Below, one piece after another: positions 4,978-6,631 of a DNA stretch of 6,631 nucleotides (the stretch's first letter is position 1; each line of letters begins with the position of its first letter). Origin of the DNA: Treponema sp. Its GTDB lineage: Bacteria; Spirochaetota; Spirochaetia; Treponematales; Treponemataceae. The stretch lies in the NCBI GenBank assembly GCA_016297405.1, contig JAEDGP010000094.1:1-6631 (forward strand). Reading direction: 5' to 3'. The position numbers were made by a program, and so were the translations under genes. The notes under the pieces were generated by a model. That model saw only the letters and a list, made by a program, of their open reading frames with translations, ran no database searches and had not been told where the DNA came from.

Positions 4978-5639
4978 GAAGAGTGCTTTTCTCTAAAGAT
5001 ATAATCAGCGATAATAAAAACGCCAATATAATAAGTACCCAAAGAAATAATATGGCTAAGCGGGGTAGTGCCAAAAACCATATTGCACATCAGTAAAATA
5101 TCCGAAATGCCAAAAATCAAGCCGCCAATGCAAAGCTTGCGCGGCGCAACAAAAGAAAACGAAACCATAGCTGTCATGAAAATAACGTAAATTATACCAG
5201 CTGCAACAAGAACAAAATCAAAATCAGGGACTACAAAACATTTCATCAATACAATGCCCGAAATCAGGATAACCATCAAAAAAGTCCAAATCACAAAAAT
5301 CTGCTTGGGCGGAGCTTTAAACGCAATAAAACCTTTTATAAAGAAAATGTGGCCCATCAAAAATACCATGGCTCCAGCCACAAGATTTGCATTGATAACC
5401 ACATCCCCAATGCAGCTTAAAATTAACCCGGCAAGAATGAAAAAATTCATGCGGCTTCTGCAACTGCAAAACCCAATCAAAGCAACAAGCACGGCCAGGA
5501 AACTAATTCCAAATTTCAAAAACATGCGCTGAATGGCAAAACCTTCAGGATTTCCAGAAAAGCTGCAGTAATATTCGTTTTGACAGAAAAGCAAAACCGC
5601 AAAAAAACAAGTAATAAACCAATAAATTCTCTTCCACAT
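4965..5639 (-). CDS. YhhN/TMEM86 family integral membrane protein (lysoplasmalogenase-like)
   Basis: The 224-residue protein is almost wholly hydrophobic, with seven to eight predicted membrane helices (about 5-20, 40-57, 66-82, 87-106, 113-132, 141-163, 168-186, 195-214). The conserved family acids are visible: GD in SCIGDVVIN (75-83), the GH pair in FLMGHIFFIKGF (93-104), and SD in FGISDILL (176-183). Length and layout match YhhN. Characterised animal TMEM86 members hydrolyse the vinyl-ether bond of lysoplasmalogens, and plasmalogens occur in anaerobes, so a lipid role is plausible but not shown. An in-frame TAA lies three codons upstream of the ATG at 5639, so that is the longest possible start. 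No Shine-Dalgarno sequence is present. The gene lies upstream of the feo promoter on the same strand; it appears to be a separate unit. Confidence 0.75.
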   Translation of the reverse strand: MWKRIYWFITCFFAVLLFCQNEYYCSFSGNPEGFAIQRMFLKFGISFLAVLVALIGFCSCRSRMNFFILAGLILSCIGDVVINANLVAGAMVFLMGHIFFIKGFIAFKAPPKQIFVIWTFLMVILISGIVLMKCFVVPDFDFVLVAAGIIYVIFMTAMVSFSFVAPRKLCIGGLIFGISDILLMCNMVFGTTPLSHIISLGTYYIGVFIIADYIFREKHSSSSD

Positions 5640-5647
5640 AGAAGGTT

Positions 5648-5676
5648 AGTATATAATATTTGCTGTTTTTATGCAA
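5648..5676 (-). promoter_or_regulatory. Promoter of the YhhN-family gene, predicting a near-leaderless mRNA
   Basis: TTGCAT (5676-5671, four of six), a 17-bp spacer and TATACT (5653-5648, five of six) lie just before the gene. The -10 ends eight bases before the ATG at 5639, so the mRNA would begin within about two bases of the start codon. An overlapping TATTAT slightly upstream is an alternative -10 that would leave a leader of several bases. Confidence 0.5.
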
Positions 5677-5780
5677 AAAACCGACAGATAATAGCTTAGA
5701 AAGTATCTTAAACTGTATTAAAAAGTAGTCAAAATAAAGAATCTGAGCCTGGTTCAAGGATGGGGGATTTAATCAATTTG

Positions 5781-5808
5781 TTGCGATTTTATTTTATTGT
5801 GATATAAT
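5781..5808 (+). promoter_or_regulatory. Promoter of the tRNA-Ala gene
   Basis: TTGCGA (5781-5786), 16 bp, then a perfect TATAAT (5803-5808) with TG one base upstream (extended -10). Transcription would start near 5815, about 44 bases before the mature tRNA. Confidence 0.65.
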
Positions 5809-5813
5809 TTAAA

Positions 5814-5845
5814 GAACTTCTGAATGTTGCAATTTCCAGAAGTTC
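5814..5845 (+). other. Leader hairpin of the tRNA-Ala precursor
   Basis: GAACTTCTG (5814-5822) and CAGAAGTTC (5837-5845) are a perfect 9-bp inverted repeat around 14 bases. Because transcription probably starts near 5815, the precursor would begin with this hairpin, leaving 13 single-stranded bases before the tRNA. A DNA operator is the alternative reading. Confidence 0.5.
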
Positions 5846-5858
5846 CATTAATTCAATC

Positions 5859-5932
5859 GGGGCTGTAGCTCACCTGGCTAGAGCGCTACAATGGCATTGT
5901 AGAGGTAGTGGGTTCAAGTCCCATCAGCTCCA
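5859..5932 (+). tRNA. tRNA-Ala (anticodon GGC)
   Basis: All four arms fold. The acceptor GGGGCTG (5859-5865) pairs with CAGCTCC (5925-5931) with one G-T. The D stem is GCTC/GAGC (5868-5871, 5881-5884). The anticodon stem CTACA/TGTAG (5886-5890, 5898-5902) encloses the loop ATGGCAT, with T33 and anticodon GGC at 5893-5895. The T arm is GTGGG-TTCAAGT-CCCAT (5908-5924). The discriminator is A5932. The 3' CCA is not encoded (GTT follows), so it must be added by the CCA-adding enzyme. It reads GCC and GCU alanine codons. Confidence 0.97.
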
Positions 5933-5955
5933 GTTTTTTTCGAACAATCTGTGAT

Positions 5956-5991
5956 CCGCAGGCGGCTGTTGTCACAAGCCTTCGGTTTTTT
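5956..5991 (+). terminator. Rho-independent terminator of the tRNA-Ala gene
   Basis: CCGCAGGC (5956-5963) pairs with GCCTTCGG (5978-5985) with one mismatch, the loop can pair further (TTG with CAA), and six T follow (5986-5991). A separate run of seven T begins two bases after the tRNA end (5934). The terminator ends three bases before the convergent Nudix stop codon; in the minus direction there is no T-tract. Confidence 0.75.
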
Positions 5992-5993
5992 AT

Positions 5994-6422
5994 CTAGTTT
6001 CCTTTAGAAACTAGCAGTTTTTCAATTGCAGGTAAAATAAGTTTATCAGCAGGAAGCCATTCAATATCATATAAAGTATCCTTATTTACCCATTTTGCAG
6101 CCTCATGTTCCAGAAGTTTTAAATCCCCGGAAACAACGCTGCACAAAATACAATGCATAGTCAGATGGAAAGCAGGGTAGTCATAATCAACAACACCAAG
6201 AATTTTTTCAGCCTTTACTTCTGTTGCAAGTTCTTCCCGGATTTCACGAAGGATGCACTGTTGGGGAGTTTCGCCAGGTTCCAGTTTCCCGCCTGGAAGT
6301 TCCCACCATCCTTTCCAGTCGCCATATCCTCGCTGAGTTGCAAAAATTTCTTTTACTCCGTTATTTTCACGCAGGATGACCGCGCCGCTGACGATTATTT
6401 GTTTGACCGCCTTCTCAGACAT
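5994..6422 (-). CDS. Nudix hydrolase, MutT-like (d)NTP pyrophosphatase
   Basis: The 142-residue cytosolic protein is a single Nudix domain. The Nudix box runs from G45 to T67: G45, E51, then R59-E60-I-R-E63-E64, the Mg2+-binding core. The usual Gly after the EEL is Ala (A66), a tolerated variant. The preceding YGDWKGWWELPGGKLEPGE (33-51) is the MutT/NudG-type approach to the box. Such enzymes hydrolyse oxidised or non-standard nucleoside triphosphates (8-oxo-dGTP, modified CTP) to the monophosphate, cleaning the nucleotide pool; the exact substrate cannot be read here. The ATG at 6422 has AGAGGAA five bases upstream, and its own promoter lies just beyond. The gene is monocistronic and converges with the tRNA gene. 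Confidence 0.9.
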   Translation of the reverse strand: MSEKAVKQIIVSGAVILRENNGVKEIFATQRGYGDWKGWWELPGGKLEPGETPQQCILREIREELATEVKAEKILGVVDYDYPAFHLTMHCILCSVVSGDLKLLEHEAAKWVNKDTLYDIEWLPADKLILPAIEKLLVSKGN

Positions 6423-6440
6423 AAAATTCCTCTGTTAAAT

Positions 6441-6469
6441 AATATAATCTTAAGCTTTTTATCAGTAAA
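6441..6469 (-). promoter_or_regulatory. Promoter of the Nudix gene
   Basis: TTTACT (6469-6464, four of six), 17 bp, then TATATT (6446-6441, five of six) on the minus strand. The start would be near 6434, giving a very short leader of about 12 bases that still contains part of AGAGGAA. Confidence 0.5.
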
Positions 6470-6557
6470 GTAAGTGCTTCAATATTTTTCGGAATATTAC
6501 AAATGAGACAAATGGCTTAAGAAAAACGGCTAAAGCTATTATGGGGCTTTCTATAAT

Positions 6558-6597
6558 ATGTGTATGTGGATAAAAATGTGTATGTGGATGTGGGTAA
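6558..6597. repeat. 18-bp tandem repeat containing DnaA-box-like motifs
   Basis: ATGTGTATGTGGAT occurs at 6558-6571 and again at 6576-6589, an 18-bp period. It holds TGTGGATAA (6565-6573), an exact DnaA box on the minus strand, and near-matches TGTGGATGT (6583-6591) and TGTGGGTAA (6589-6597). In the plus-strand frame below, the repeat is in phase (VYVDKN, VYVDVG), so it may simply be coding. Confidence 0.55.
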
Positions 6598-6631
6598 AGT
6601 TGAAATCCAAAAATACTGGTTCGAACAGCAA
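6560..6631 (+). CDS. Possible N-terminal end of an unidentified protein (runs off the window)
   Basis: A plus-strand frame is open from an in-frame TAA (6554-6556) to the window end. There is no ATG in it; GTG codons at 6560, 6566, 6578, 6584 and 6590 could start it. The best protein-like part is DVGKVEIQKYWFEQQ. The KYW segment near the N-terminus recalls small HEPN-domain proteins, which often start with a similar helix, but 24 residues cannot establish that. TATAAT at 6552-6557 could be its -10, though no -35 is visible and no ribosome site is clear. The stretch 6482-6550 between it and the Nudix promoter holds only a short AATATT inverted repeat (6481-6498). Confidence 0.3.
   Translation, partial: MYVDKNVYVDVGKVEIQKYWFEQQ

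Noticed and set aside
5545..5757. 70-residue minus-strand frame overlapping the start of the YhhN-family gene
   Set aside because: It lies in another phase across the promoter and N-terminus of a convincing membrane protein and resembles no family.
5859..5991. tRNA-Ala 3' end as an integration (attachment) site
   Set aside because: No integrase, no duplicated tRNA 3' end and no foreign genes nearby; the tRNA is followed by its own terminator.
6153..6473. 106-residue plus-strand frame opposite the Nudix gene
   Set aside because: Antisense to an intact Nudix box and crosses its promoter; no domain seen.
6558..6597. DnaA-box cluster as a replication origin
   Set aside because: Only one exact box, all boxes inside one short tandem repeat, and no AT-rich unwinding region or dnaA/dnaN/gyrB neighbours are visible.
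6617..6628. TGGTTCGAACAG, which resembles a tRNA T arm
   Set aside because: No acceptor, anticodon or D arm surrounds it, and it fits the plus-strand reading frame.
1..6631. CRISPR array, riboswitch or insertion sequence
   Set aside because: No set of regularly spaced direct repeats with unique spacers, no known metabolite-aptamer core recognised, and no transposase frame was found on either strand.

Overview
The window reads as an ordinary stretch of bacterial chromosome with short intergenic gaps. By eye it is about 40% GC, except for one GC-rich island. I think it comes from a host- or rumen-associated anaerobe, probably a spirochaete of the Treponema type. The feoA-feoA-feoB-Cys-rich layout occurs in Treponema and in Clostridia. 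The tRNA gene does not encode its 3' CCA, which argues mildly against a typical Firmicute. The organism assignment is inference only.

Left part (1-1388). The last 16 codons of an unidentified plus-strand gene come first. An AAC(3)-family acetyltransferase follows on the minus strand with its own hairpin/T-tract terminator. A divergent plus-strand gene for a small Dabb (stress-responsive A/B barrel) protein has a readable promoter. It is followed by a 17-bp RNA hairpin in the gap where it converges with the feo operon.

Centre (1626-4916). This is a complete ferrous iron uptake operon on the minus strand: feoA, a second divergent feoA, feoB, and a 54-residue FeoB-associated Cys-rich membrane protein that is easily missed because of its size. 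The promoter is near consensus (TTGACA, 17 bp, TATATT). It carries three copies of a 20-bp imperfect palindrome: one upstream of -35, one filling the spacer, one over the transcription start. This looks like a metalloregulator operator array, and it moves the first feoA start inward to 4828. A structured island of about 70% GC sits between the second feoA and feoB and looks like a dispersed REP-like element. FeoA is thought to act on the cytosolic side of FeoB, FeoB moves Fe2+ through the membrane, and the Cys-rich peptide is presumed to assist.

Right part (4965-6631). A YhhN/TMEM86-family membrane protein (minus) has a promoter that predicts an almost leaderless mRNA, and a 20-bp tandem duplication covers its stop codon. 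A tRNA-Ala(GGC) gene (plus) has a promoter, a 5' leader hairpin and a terminator. It converges on a MutT-like Nudix hydrolase (minus). The right end has an 18-bp tandem repeat holding DnaA-box-like motifs and probably the first codons of a plus-strand gene cut by the window edge.

No CRISPR array, insertion sequence, integrase or phage gene is visible. The most interesting parts are the feo operator array and the GC-rich island inside the operon. Nothing here amounts to a wholly new system.
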